Part shown: positions 1 through 9,682 of the stretch, piece by piece
Position numbering within the stretch: the first letter of the stretch is position 1
How the letters are laid out: every line of letters begins with the position of its first letter
Source: Ligula intestinalis
Lineage: Eukaryota; Platyhelminthes; Cestoda; Diphyllobothriidea; Diphyllobothriidae
Direction: 5' to 3'
Length of the DNA: 64,000 bases
Assembly (NCBI GenBank): GCA_036362985.1
Contig: JAYGXS010000007.1
Span: 16,876,849 to 16,940,848 of the forward strand
Position numbers and translations under genes: made by a program
The notes under the pieces: model-generated
Told to the model about the DNA's origin: nothing
Seen by the model: only the letters and a program-made list of their open reading frames with translations
Database searches by the model: none

Positions 1-59
1 TGCTCTATACATTGCGATGAAGATACGACGTACTATGAATAAACACCTCACAATCGTAC

Positions 60-390
60 AAAAGCACATAATTATAAACTTTTTTAAAACCGAAGGATAC
101 ACTTTCTCAAAGTATCAAATGTAAAGAAGGCGTAAGTTTCTATCAAACGAGTACAGGAAATAGTTTTTCGTTTATGCTTTCCATAAAATACATTTGAATT
201 TATAAAGGCAGTCAAAATAAATGATAAAAATGCATAGGACATTAGCAGCCACTTTTAACAGTATATACCTTTTTAGCGGTCAAAAAGAAGCTTGCTTAAA
301 AGCCCATTAGCGAAAGAGTATGAATCATTCGCATATGTCGGTATATTGCACGAATTCTAGGCAGTACTGTATGTTGTAGATCAGAGGGTA
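60..390 (+). repeat. Dispersed repeat R1, copy 1
   Basis: This stretch recurs near 34,530-34,765 and in part at 50,840-51,010. Shared blocks are 'gaatttataaaggcag', 'atgataaaa.tgcatag', 'ttcgcatatgtc' and the run ending 'gtactgta.gttg'. No coding potential is visible. One copy lies just before a LINE and another just after a PLE reverse transcriptase, so R1 may be untranslated sequence of a retroelement or an independent element. Confidence 0.6.
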
Positions 391-409
391 AATATTCCGA
401 GTGATATGA

Positions 410-760
410 TGAAAAATGGAAGGCTTTTTTCGGAAAAGAATCAAGAGAGAACTGTATTGGTCATTCAAGTCAACGTTGCGTTTCGTAATTTCCGTAGTAG
501 AAAATCAAGCCTCGAGAAATTCTCGTAGCTTGTTCTCGTTTTTCTGATTGAGCTCACAATTAAAGTCCGCACAATCAGTCACATAGCGACAATGAAAGTA
601 GGATGGAATGGAATTGACAAAGAAAAGGAGGCCGGAATGACCATTTCTGGCTTTTTAGCCGTCATCAACTTGTCATACCCAGTCTCAAGTGTTGGAACCC
701 CCTAGATTCGAACATGTATACATATAAATTGAAGTCTTAAAAGTGTTCACTGAGACCATT
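410..760. other. Gene-free stretch with a tRNA-like-family tail remnant
   Basis: No gene is seen. At about 640-690 a short block ('gaatgaccatttctggct' then 'gccgtcatcaac') matches the outer tail of the tRNA-like inverted-repeat family described at 37,685-38,155, so a decayed fragment of that family is present in minus orientation. Confidence 0.4.
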
Positions 761-764
761 TATT

Positions 765-835
765 CATTTGCCCGACGTTTCAAACTCTCACGTGAGCCCA
801 TTGTCAATGAAAAAACGTGTACAGATCCCTGCATA
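765..835 (-). repeat. PLE terminal segment with hammerhead-like remnant
   Basis: On the minus strand this reads TTGACAA, T, GGGCTC, loop ACGTGA, GAGTTT, then GAAACGTC and GGGCAAAT with an A-rich end. This is the order of a minimal type I hammerhead: core CUGANGA, stem II, GAAA, two-base-pair stem III, cleavage triplet. The core has lost C3 and G8, and stem II now depends on G-U pairs, so it is probably inactive. It follows the minus-strand GIY-YIG remnant at 926-1,120, where a PLE 3' terminus belongs. Confidence 0.45.
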
Positions 836-925
836 TTCAGCTCAGCTCTGCGGGAGTGACCTTGAGCTCTGCCATGGATTTGTTCGCGCAACGCCGCATA
901 GGCATTCGGAAGATCGATTTGCCTT

Positions 926-1300
926 TTAATAGAATCTACGGTCGTCCAACTGACCCTGTATTCTCAAGCATTCGAAGTTGAAACCGTGCCCTGACGTGGA
1001 TGCGTGTACGGCTACCAAGGAAAGCTTGTCCTTCCGTCGCACGGTGAGTTGGTGTTCGTGCAGTCTCGTGAGAACCTGTTTGCTTGTTTCATCAGCATAA
1101 TTGGCTTGACCACAAAATGCAGTCGATTTGGAAAATGACACCGGATTTTGTATAACGGGTATTGGGTCTTTAGGCTGCATTAGTTGCCTGCGTATGCGCG
1201 AGACGGGACGGTTGCAGCCGTAAATCAGAATGAGGTATTCGTCGCCTTCCCCTACACAGTTGTTTTGAGTTCCCCAGCGTCTTTTCTGCGGACCAGCACG
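926..1300 (-). pseudogene. PLE GIY-YIG endonuclease remnant (3' part)
   Basis: The last third of this minus-strand frame (about 926-1,080) reads TRLHEHQLTVRRKDKLSLVA, followed by a segment with S.GH.FNF. This matches the middle of PLE GIY-YIG domains, where R..EH...VRR.D..S.VA and TGH.F.F are conserved; compare the better copy at 11,530-12,099. The GIY and YIG strands themselves are not seen, and the upstream part is continuous only by chance with the terminal repeat at 1,300-1,650. Part of the RT and the start of the endonuclease are missing, so this is a dead fragment. Confidence 0.6.
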
Positions 1301-1650
1301 TCTAGGAATCACCAAAAGTAGCGAATATTCGAGTCCCAGGAAGCAGTTCAGAATAAAAAATGCGATAACTGGAACAAGAACTTTATTTGCCTGACGTTTC
1401 CTATTCCATCGGGAATCCTTAATCATAGGTGATGATAACATGGTCATGGTCATGCGCAGATGGTGTGGAGACATTCACAGGCTGCGTGGTATTTATAGTT
1501 CCTAGTGGTCACCCGCGTGTGTGTGATAATTGTTCACTTCTGTAGCCATCGCTTGGGTCTTAATTGATCCGGTACTGGCTTGGCACTTCGCGTTCGACTC
1601 ACTTATTTCCACAACTGCAATGCTAACGTCAGATGCGGGCCTGATAATTG
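1300..1650 (-). repeat. PLE family I terminal repeat (pLTR), minus copy
   Basis: On the minus strand this carries the family I end: the upstream block around 'gaactataaataccgcg', the 'cgcatgaccatgacc' block, the hammerhead-like segment (1,388-1,431) and 'ataaa.ttcttgttccag'. It is the inverted counterpart of 2,930-3,275, so the two flank the PLE body between them head to tail. At the far end (1,300-1,345) a piece of the PLE N-terminal coding region remains, out of frame. Confidence 0.75.
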
Positions 1651-2455
1651 CGCGACAAGGTCGAGCGTAAGGCACTTCAAGAACTCAGAGCCAACAGTGA
1701 CCTCGTGACTGTATTAGAGGATCGTCCCATGCAAATACAACCCCACAAAAACGCTGACACGCGAGATCAACACAACGCTGCTGGCAATGGAGAACTCAGG
1801 TGCAATCGACCGATGCATGACGAGAGCGCAAGAAACGGCACTGGCCCGATTCTATGGTTTCCCGAAGGTGCACAAAGAGGGCTCACCTATCTGGCCAATC
1901 ATATCTCTCAAAGGAACTCCAGCATACGGACTGGTAAAATGGCTGTTCCGATGGCTCAAATTCTTGGCCGCTGATTCAGACAAAACAGTCAGGTCGTCAA
2001 CACAATTCTTGGAGAAACGACGACGACACCTTCGTCATAATTGAGCGGGATCAGGTGCTAACATTCAAGGAACATTTAAACGCCGTCTGCCCGGACATTC
2101 AATTTACAATATAGGAACAAGAGAACAACCAGCTGGCCTTTCTGGATGTCCTCGTTGCCCCAAAGACGGTGGTGCGCTAAAAACTAAAGTGTTCAGGAAA
2201 GCGACCAACACTGTGCAAGTCCTGGACTAGAACAGCAACCACCTAGTCAGTCACAAACAGAGCTGCGTAAGAGTGCTTTAACGGCGCATTGAGACGCATT
2301 GCAGCGAAGCGCAAGACATAGTTGCTCAATTACAACACCTTCGACGGGAACTGAGAGTGAATGGTTACCCGCGCAATTTTGTCAACTAATGCATACGTAA
2401 GCTAGAGAAGAAGCCACATCCAACTGGTTCAAAAGTTTGGCGAGCTATTCCGTAC
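1650..2455 (+). pseudogene. PLE reverse transcriptase remnant, copy A
   Basis: Scattered over several frames are conserved PLE RT pieces. Around 1,845-1,925 is 'FYGFPKVHKEG' with 'RPI.SLKGTP', the fingers motif preceding the palm. Around 2,015-2,060 is DDDTFVIIERD, equivalent to the YVDD catalytic box (here the Tyr-Val has become Asn-Asp). This is followed by HLNAVCPDIQFT and AFLDVLV at 2,070-2,160. The same order is seen in copy B (14,110-14,760). Stops and frameshifts are frequent and the palm A motif is missing, so no product is expected. Confidence 0.7.
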
Positions 2456-2817
2456 ATGACGAATATATCGGAAGCGGTCAGCCGTCTACTCACCCCACTT
2501 GGAGTTGGATTTGCCCACACGCCAGAAGCAACCATCCGGCGCTGGTTCATGAGACAGAACGACAAACTGCCACGGCAGGAAACAGCTGGAGTCGTTTACC
2601 GGATCTGGTGTAGTTGTGGACAAAGCAACGACGTTGGAGAAACCGGAAGATTTTTCCGAACACGAATGGCAAAGGATGCAGCGGCGGTGAGGAAGAAAGA
2701 GGCCAACTCCCAGGTTGCAGCTCACTCGACGGGACCCGACCCTATTTTCAAGTTTGACGAGGCTGAAATCCTCGCAAGAGGTGAAAACCCCGTGAGCCGC
2801 GGGCTGCCGGAATAATG
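2456..2817 (+). pseudogene. PLE GIY-YIG endonuclease, copy A
   Basis: This open frame of 119 codons ends the copy A PLE. It contains the linker RLLTPLGVG and then QETAGVVYRIWCSCGQSN, where GVVY is the GIY strand, and DVGETGR, where DVG replaces the usual YVG/YIG. The segment RMAKDAAAVRKK has lost the usual E-H of R..EH. After this come NSQVAAHSTGP and FKFDEAEILARG, typical of the C-terminal half. In PLEs this domain nicks target DNA for reverse transcription. The loss of Tyr in YIG and of E-H suggests inactivity. It lies just upstream of its own 3' terminal repeat. Confidence 0.8.
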
Positions 2818-2929
2818 GTTCTCAGGCATCCAGTCCATCAGCGAGCGCAACAATTTGGCGTTCCCATACGGTGTACTGAGAAGTTTCCTGAGCAAGGAAA
2901 TCAGTCACGTGGGAAGGGCCGGACGTTAC

Positions 2930-3275
2930 AATAACTCTGACGACAGTGGGCATAATTTTCACGCAATTGTCAGGCCCGTATCTGACGCTGGCTTGGTAGT
3001 TGTGGCAATTAGTGAGTCGAACGCGAAGTGTCAAGTCAGTACCGGATCAATTAAGACCCAAGCGTTGGCTACAGAAGTGAACAATTATTATCCACACGCG
3101 GATGACCACTAGGAACTATAAATACCGCGCAGCCTGTGCATGTCTCCACCCCATCTGCGCATGACCATGACCATGTTATCATCACCTATGATAAAGGATT
3201 CCCGAGGGAATAGGAAACGTCAGGCAAATAAAACTCTTGTTCCAGTGATTGAATCTTCTTCTTTTGAACATATAG
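2930..3275 (+). repeat. PLE family I terminal repeat (pLTR), plus copy
   Basis: This shares nearly all its length with the inverted 1,300-1,650 copy and with 13,165-13,425 and 55,290-55,590. The order is 'gaacgcgaagtgtcaag', 'ggctacagaagtgaac', 'aactataaataccg', 'cgcatgaccatgacc', the hammerhead-like segment (3,183-3,226) and 'aataaaactcttgttccag'. The stem II sequence GGATTCC/GGAATAG is damaged on its 3' side in this copy. Confidence 0.8.
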
Positions 3276-3370
3276 GAATGGAAACTGGCAGTCATTATCT
3301 TCCTCCCTTTTTAACTGAATGTGGGGGAAGATCGCATTCAGATCCTCTGTGAAACCCCCAACCCTATCTT
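3255..3370 (-). pseudogene. PLE RT thumb fragment
   Basis: On the minus strand the frame reads DLNAIFPHIQLKREEDND followed by QFPFLYVQ. This matches the conserved block after the RT catalytic box of PLEs, F...LN..FP.IQ.T.E.E....LPFLDV; compare 2,070-2,160 and 11,265-11,350. It is only about 35 residues and is oriented against the adjacent plus-strand terminal repeat, so it is an independent insertion or a rearranged piece. Confidence 0.55.
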
Positions 3371-3659
3371 GACTAATGGCAAACGATCGTGGTCCATAGT
3401 GGCTGAAAGCAGTGCCTCGGCAATCAGACCGGACAACGAAAACATAATCATGCGCACACAAATACACGACAGTTCGACCTTTTCGATTTTGTCCACCGTA
3501 GGCTTCACAAAAAGGTGCGGCAGGGACGGTAAGTTGTGCCTGATTTATTTTTAAGTGATATTAGACTTGCTTTGCATCTACCGCCTTCTCACTTCCCTCA
3601 TCCACATAAACCCTGTGTCAAGACAGAGTAAAGGAGCCCACAGGCGACATCAGGTGCAG

Positions 3660-3960
3660 ATGGTTGGCACGGCCGTAGCCACCTCTATGCGTGCCGCCAC
3701 ACCTGGCTTGGGTCTCAGCTGCGTGGTAGTGCCATAAAGACCACATTAAGAAGGTGTAATTGCAGCCTGACTCTCAGTCCGCCAGTCAGCCACTCCAATC
3801 TACACAACACAAAACATACACTGGGCCAACCACGAAGTCAGAGTTTACCGTTAGTTGGCAAAATTCCAAGCCACGGCTTTTAGCGCACCATGTTCGCTTC
3901 AAGCCCGTCAGATTGTGTATAGTGAGGAAAATGTACTGATTCTTCGATCTCACTCTCTCC
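3660..3960 (+). repeat. Dispersed repeat R2, copy 1
   Basis: Blocks 'gccgccacacctggct', 'gcagcctga.t.t.agtccgcc', 'gccagtcagcc' and 'agcgcacca.g.tcgc.tcaag' recur in the same order at 4,890-5,135. The two copies lie in direct orientation about 1.2 kb apart. No protein is recognisable in either. Confidence 0.6.
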
Positions 3961-4889
3961 CGCTTCCAGCCTCAGACCACTGTCCGAGCCAGTCACAAAC
4001 ATGGCGGAAATGGCCTAACACTGAGGTCAACCAGATAGTTCATATGTACTCCATCGAACCAAAGTTCATCACCACCTACCATTCTCTGCCACCGCAGATA
4101 GAACATTAATTCATCCGCGTACGTATATATAAATAGTAAAATCCGGTTTTTTCCTACTTGCTGGTTTCAATGCATAAACATGTACTTCTTGAGAATGCAC
4201 TTTAGGATGGGAGGATGTACCATAGCAGTGCTCCACCTACCATCGACAGGACGGTATTCAAGAACATGAATAATTGAGGTGGACAGGTATTTACGGTTGT
4301 CTAGGCCATAACAGTAAGTCATACTGCGTGACTTATGCTCAGTTGTGTATGCGCGGAACTTTCAGGTAGAAGACCAAATTTTGACGTTCGCGTCCCGTTA
4401 TACGCAGGCAGTTCTTCACCAAAGAATGGTTGAGAAGCGATGCGGGTAAACGCAAAGCTACTTTTGAAATATTAGGCCATTTTGCATACAGTAAAGAGAG
4501 GAAGTAGACGCGATTTTGGGATTTTATTCGCCTAATGTTTCGGATTCCAGCTTGAACTCATCCTTTAGATACAGCATCGGGTACAGTTTGTGTGCAAGGC
4601 AACCAATTAGCTTCCTTCTGTTTACATTCACTCTCGATACGGAAAGTCCGCTAGCCCTGAATCTTCGGTTTACTGGATCCTGGTTCCTCACTTGAAACTT
4701 CGACTGTCGGTTTCGAAGAGGTACACCGCGTGTCCCACGACAATGTGACGCGGAGACGGTGGTTTTCGCATAAAAAAGATTACAGTCAATGTAGACTTAT
4801 GCCATATCTATCGCAATCTGTCACCTCTCCCACCCGGGCCCGATGTCATGACAAAGTCATGAAGACCAGAAACGAAAGAGAGCGGGGTT
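3961..4889. other. Gene-free stretch with one PLE-terminus-like block
   Basis: No gene is supported. At about 4,515-4,575 the minus strand carries 'gctggaatccgaaac' then 'ttaggcgaataaaat', resembling the GAAAC and AATAAA end of PLE terminal repeats, preceded by AGGATGA. It may be a third, diverged PLE terminus, but no stem II can be drawn. Confidence 0.4.
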
Positions 4890-5135
4890 GATTTGCGCAG
4901 TCGGAGCCGCCACACCTGGCTGACCTCCCACGCAGTGGGACTGCCACAGAGACCAAAGCAGAAAGACCCATCGCAGCCTGATTATTAGTCCGCCAGTCAG
5001 CCGCTTCACGCAAGCACACACTGGACTGAGCCCAATCTTCAGCAGGCAATCTTCCAAACTACGACTTTAAGCGCACCAAGGTCGCATCAAGCGCATCAGT
5101 GTGTTTGTAGTGGATTCCTTACTTGCGCCCCACAC
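4890..5135 (+). repeat. Dispersed repeat R2, copy 2
   Basis: Second direct copy of the unit at 3,660-3,960, with the same order of blocks and point differences plus small indels. It ends about 85 bp before the 5' LTR of the gypsy-like element. The element family is not identified. Confidence 0.6.
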
Positions 5136-5219
5136 CATCATCAGAGGCAATAGGCGTCCAACTTGTATCTCAGGACGACTGCAGTGAATAAAAAAATCTG
5201 CAAGCAGATGATGAGACCT

Positions 5220-5612
5220 TGTGGCAGCCTGAATTCGGTAGAGCTGCGCGCATTCACCCCCGTCTCATCTTCCAAACCGTTGTCTAGTTGCGCATCCAGC
5301 GCTGACTCATCCTCCTACCTCTTTTGCGCCCCCGGTGTCGACGTGCCCGCGCCTGGAGCTAATCGATTCCTCGCGTGCTATGACGCCAAGACTTGCACTC
5401 TTTCCTGATTGGCTGATGACTGGACAAGGTTTCGCTAAGCCCGCTCGCAGAGACATTTCTACACCTACGCAGCTGGACTTGCCGACAATTATTACGGTTG
5501 TGCTCGTTTCTTAACTATTTTCTCTTTTAACACTTGCATGTTATGTCCTTATTATTTTGGGATAATACTCGCTAGCAGATTCATTAGTTAGTCAGGACGT
5601 CGAAATACGACA
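5220..5612 (+). repeat. 5' LTR of the CsRn1-like element
   Basis: 393 bp, beginning TGTGGCAGCCTGAATTCGG and ending GTCGAAATACGACA. It is collinear with the 3' LTR at 9,683-10,090. That LTR is 15 bp longer, mainly from an extra segment around 'gcgctcttgcac', and differs by many substitutions. The number of differences argues that the insertion is old. Confidence 0.93.
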
Positions 5613-5613
5613 C

Positions 5614-5626
5614 TGGTGACCCCGAC
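5614..5626 (+). other. Primer-binding site, tRNA-Trp type
   Basis: TGGTGACCCCGAC begins one base after the LTR end. It is the complement of a eukaryotic tRNA-Trp 3' end including CCA. This primer choice is characteristic of the CsRn1/Kabuki group of Ty3/gypsy elements. Confidence 0.85.
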
Positions 5627-5639
5627 TTTGGAACACTTT

Positions 5640-6460
5640 TAAATCCTTCGTCGAATCATTCCCGGCTCTTTTGATCAATCTGATGAAAACGCTTCAGCTC
5701 TACAAGCCGTTCACTTCACTCACCCTGCTTTCTGGGAGAACGCAGCAGAACTTTACTTCAACCGCATAGAATCTGCCTTTTATTCCACAAATATTACAAA
5801 GGAGCTGGATAAATACCACAAACTCGTGGAAGTTCTTCCGCTTAGTGTTATCGCGAAAGTCCAGTCACTTTTGTCCAAACCCCTAACCAAGTCGCCGTAC
5901 ACAACACTAAAAGATGAACTTCTTCGCATCAATTCTGTGCAAAACCGTCAGCACTACTACCAGCTGATAACAGAAGAAATTGTTGGCGATTGGAAACCCC
6001 CTTAACTTCTTCACAGCGTGCAATCCTTACTTGGGGACCGCCAGGTCGATGATAAGTTGTTTAAGGTGATGTTTTTAGAACCTCTCCCTGCCGATGTCCA
6101 AACTATCCTGGCATCCGGTTCTGATGACCTTACAGCCTCGAAGCTGGCGGAAATTGTGGACAGGATGATTGAAGTGGAACGCTTCCAGCCGCCCTGCAGT
6201 GTCCTAATCTCTGCATCCTCTTTGTCAGTGAACGAACAAATTGTGCAGCAGGTGTCAGCCTTGGTGGCCAAGCTGGCCTCTTTGAAACTCCAACCTTCCC
6301 GTTTTTCCGGCCGTCGCTCATCCAGCCGTAGTCGCTGTCACTCGCGTCCAAGAACAGCTGAGGTGTGCTGGTACCACACGAATTATGGGCCAAAGTCTCA
6401 CAAATGTTTTTCCCCCGGTTCCTTCAAGCCTATATCGGGAAACTCGCCAGCCAGAGAATA
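5640..6460 (+). pseudogene. Gag of the CsRn1-like element (broken)
   Basis: The capsid-like part runs from about 5,690: HPAFWENAAELYFNRIESAF, then ITKELDKYHKLVEVLP, then LLRINSVQNRQHYYQLITEE. After an in-frame TAA near 6,003 the same frame continues with QSLLGDRQVDDKLFKVMFLE and SKLAEIVDRMIEVE. Near 6,366-6,405 is the zinc knuckle CWYHTNYGPKSHKCF: Cys-x2-His-x9-Cys, unlike the usual retroviral CCHC. The final cysteine expected for the CsRn1 type is not seen (PG follows). Gag would form the particle and bind RNA; this copy is interrupted. Confidence 0.85.
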
Positions 6461-6830
6461 GACGCGGCCGTTTTCTCCGGCTCTCCTGGCTCTGGTCTCA
6501 CATTTTATGTCTGTGACAGCGTCAGTCGCAAACTTTTCCCGGTGGACACCAGAGCTCAGTTATCAGTCGTCCTTCCAAGTCCAGCTGATCGTCAATCTCT
6601 CAGTCTTGGTCTTTACCTTCAGGCTACAAACTGCGCTTTCATCCCAACTTTTGGCAGCCGGTCTCACCCTAGACATTGGACATCAAATATCATTTTCCTG
6701 GATTTTTTTATCGCCTATGTTCCCAACGTCATTCTTGGGTCAGACTTTCTTGCCGAATTTGACCTTTTGGTTGACTATCGCCGTTCTCTTCTTTACATTC
6801 ACGGCCTGTCTCCCTTTACGAACTCTCGCA
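6450..6830 (+). pseudogene. Aspartic protease of the CsRn1-like element (active site altered)
   Basis: This continues in an overlapping frame after Gag. It contains FYVCDSVSRKLFPVDTRAQL, where VDTRAQ (6,542-6,559) stands for the usual V-D-T-G-A catalytic motif. The Gly to Arg change should abolish activity. Downstream GLYLQATN, IPTFGSRS and VILGSDFLAEFDLLVDYRR match the flap and the C-terminal I-L-G-x-D segment of retropepsins of this clade. The protease would cut the Gag-Pol precursor. Confidence 0.85.
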
Positions 6831-6984
6831 ATTTATCTGTCCTCGATACAGATATTGTCTGTCCCTTCCGGGAGTTACTTCGAAAGTATTTTAACATCAT
6901 TAACTCCCATTTTCGCAGTGATGTTCAGCATGATATCGTACACCACATCCGCTCCTCAGGCCCTCCGGTGTTTGCTCGGCCTCG

Positions 6985-8480
6985 ATGACTTGTTCCGGCC
7001 CGTCTGCAGGCTGCGAAGGCGGAATTCGAACACATACTGCAACTCGGCATTATTAGACCGTCCGAGAGTCCCTGGGCTTCTCCTCTTCTCATGGTGCCAA
7101 AGGCTACATCTGACGACTGGACACCCTGTGGCGACTGTTGTGCGCTCAACAATGCCACGGTTCTCGATCCGTATCCCATGCCTCATCTTTAGGATTTTGC
7201 TAGAGCCCTCTTCGGCAAAACGGTTTTCTCGAAGATAGACCTGGTATGCGCCTTTCATCAGATTCCGGTCACCCTTGAGGACATTCCAAAGACTGCCGTC
7301 ACCACTTAATTCGGCTTTTTCGAGTTCATCTGGATGCCCTTTGGCTTACGCAATGCTGCCCAAACGTTTCGGAGGTTAATTGACCGTTTTTTACGAGGCT
7401 TGCCATTTGTCCGTGCCTACATCGATTACCTCTTGGTGGCTAGTCGGACTGCTGACGATCATGTGAACCACCTAACCCAGATCTTCGACCGATTTGAGAA
7501 TTTGGGCGTTATATTCAATCCCTCAAAGTGTGTGTTTGGAGTGCCATCTTTTGCATTTCTTGGCCACCTTGTCAGCTTCAAAGGCTTGCGTTCCCTATCA
7601 TCTAAGGTTGAGGCTATTCGCGATTTCCCTCCACCAACTTCGAAGCGTCAGTTACAACGTTTTATTGGCATGGTCAACTTTTATCGCCGGTTTTTCCCGA
7701 ACTGTGCTGACCTTATGCTTCCTCGCACCAATCGTGTCTCTGGTCCAAGGGATCCCCTTGAAATTTCTGGTGACGAACTGACTGCTTTTGAGACAATCAA
7801 AGCCTCCCTTGCAGACGTAACTTTATTCCCACAAACCGCTCCCGAAGCTCAGCTGTCATTTATGGTTGATGCTTCGAACGCAGCCGTTGGTGCCGTCTTG
7901 CAGCAACATCTGGCTGATTCAACTTAGCCGTTAGTTTTCCCCTCCAAGAAACTCTCGGCATCTAAAACGAGATAAAGCATCTTCGGCCGCAAACTTCTTG
8001 CCATTTATCTCGCTGTCAAACACCTTGTCATATTCACCGACCACAAGCCGCTGACGTTTGTCCTGCGATCGCACTCTGACAAATATAACCCCAGAGAGAT
8101 TGGTCATTTGGACTACATTTCTCAATTTACCACCGACATCTGCCATGTTGATGGCACGAAGAATGAGGTGGCTGACCTTTTTTTTCGACCTTCCCTATCT
8201 GCCCTTCAACTCTCACAGGAAATCGGCCTTGGTGCTGTGGCTGTGGAGCAAAAACGAGTTGGCTGTCCCGGCGACGAAGCTGTCACTGGTGTCCAGGTTG
8301 CGGACGTTTCCCTCACCACCATGACTAGAACCATCCTTTGTGATGTGTCGACTCCTTTATATCGCCTCTTTGTGCCACCCTTGATGCGTCGAGCTGTGTT
8401 CCTCAATCTTCATGGACCCTCCCACCCTGGGATTCGAGCTCCTCGTGGAAAGCTTCATCTGGCCTGGTTTGAATAGGGAC
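6985..8480 (+). pseudogene. Reverse transcriptase and RNase H of the CsRn1-like element (broken)
   Basis: RT motifs appear over two frames. AEFEHILQLGIIRPSESPWA-type sequence lies at 7,015-7,080, 'FSKIDLVCAFHQIPV' at 7,225-7,270, and FGFFEFIWMPFGLRNAAQTF at 7,310-7,365. The catalytic box AYIDYLLVAS is at 7,415-7,445, where the second Asp of YIDD is Tyr. Then come FLGHLVS and RQLQRFIGMVNFYRRFFPN. RNase H follows with SFMVDASNAAVGAVLQQ (about 7,855), a small deletion before IFTDHKPLT (about 8,030), and HVDGTKNEVADLFFR. Stops lie near 7,190, 7,307, 7,925 and 7,970, and there is a frameshift near 6,985. Confidence 0.9.
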
Positions 8481-9165
8481 GTCAAAGCTCGGGCCCACTC
8501 CTGCCTGAGTTGCCAGCGGCAAAAGGTTCATCGCCACAATAAGTGTCCACCCGGCAGTTTTCCCAGCCCCGACGCTCAATCCAGCCATGTCCATCTTGAT
8601 GTCGTAGGCCTGTTGCCCCCATTCAATGGCTATACCCATCTTCTTACCTGCGTCAACCGCTACACCCGTTGGGCTGAAGCCATACTTTTGCCGAATGTGC
8701 AGGCAGAAACCATCATTAAGGCCTTTGTCAGTCGTTGGGTCGCCCCTTTTGGTGTGCCATCTACCATTACCACTGATTACGGCGCCCAGTTCGAGTCTGA
8801 AATTTTCAGCACCCTTGCCAAATTCCTTGGTGCACTCGTATCCGGACGACAGCCTACCCCCCCCCCGCTGTCAATGGTATGGTGGAATGATTTCATTGGC
8901 AACTCAAGGCCACTCTGCGAGCTGCAGAAGATCCAGAGGAATAATCAGACAACTTGCCTATTTTCCTCCTCGGAATCCACTCGGCACTAAAGTCAGACCT
9001 GGATTGCAGCGCGGCCGAGCTGGTGTTTGGCACTACTATCCGTTTGCCCGGCGCGATGGCCAGTCCAACTCCACGTGGTCCCGAAGAGACACCCGCAAAA
9101 TGTGTACATCGTTTCAGACAATTTATGCGCTCCTTACCCCGGTCCAGCCTCGTACTCTAGCGACC
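8390..9165 (+). pseudogene. Integrase core of the CsRn1-like element (broken)
   Basis: The HHCC zinc finger is visible as HGPSHPG and CLSCQRQK. The catalytic D,D,E follows: Asp in HVHLDVVG (about 8,595), Asp in TITTDYGAQFE (about 8,775), and Glu in NGMVE (about 8,884) in another frame. The Glu is followed at once by TGA where this family has Arg. A frameshift lies near 8,840, next to a run of nine C at about 8,859-8,867. GIHSALKSDLDCSAAELVFG and PAKCVHRFRQFMRSL continue the C-terminal half. Integrase would insert the cDNA; this copy cannot make it whole. Confidence 0.9.
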
Positions 9166-9199
9166 GAGCCTTAGATAGAGCAAGGCCTGGCCCTTTGCA

Positions 9200-9579
9200 C
9201 ACATATGTTTGTACGCTGCGACCCGGTGCGGAAACCCCTGGAGCCACCCTACCAAGGGCCGTTCCGTGTTCTCTTCCACAATAAGAAGACCTGCCGGACC
9301 TTTTATGGAGACAAAGAGGGCGTGGTCAGCATCGACCTAGTCAAGGCTGCTTTCACAGAAGAGCCACCGGACTTGCCACCAGGAACAACTTGTGCTGACT
9401 CCCTTTCCTATGTTCCTCCATCCCGTGCTCCTTCCCCTTCCATTCCCGCAACCCCATCATCCTGTATACTACCTCTCCCTTCAGTTTCCCAACACTCAGT
9501 TACTTCGTCGCCATCCACAACCGTAACAACCACTCAGCCCTCCACTTACTGTTCTTCCTGCTTACATTACCCGCAGTGA
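9200..9579 (+). pseudogene. Integrase C-terminal (GPY/F-like) domain and tail
   Basis: An open frame reads MFVRCDPVRKPLEPPYQGPF, followed by RVLFHNKKTCRTFYGDKEG. It includes the P-Y-x-G-P-F signature of the chromatin/DNA-contacting C-terminal domain of gypsy integrases. It then becomes a Ser/Pro/Thr-rich tail ending before the polypurine tract. It is separated from the integrase core by a stop near 9,160. Confidence 0.85.
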
Positions 9580-9671
9580 ACGTCACGCTCACTTCCCTGA
9601 CCGATTAGTCTCACATTTCATTTAGACTTCACTCTATCCTCCGGTGGCATCTTACGTCGCCCTCCGGTCTC

Positions 9672-9680
9672 GGAGGGGGA
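9672..9680 (+). other. Polypurine tract
   Basis: GGAGGGGGA followed by AC and then the LTR start TGTGG. This position and composition fit the plus-strand DNA primer site of LTR retrotransposons. Confidence 0.8.
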
Positions 9681-9682
9681 AC

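Noticed and set aside
6507..7238. 243-codon plus-strand frame across protease and RT as a separate protein
   Set aside because: It is an alternative frame of the CsRn1-like pol; conserved motifs lie in the other frames.
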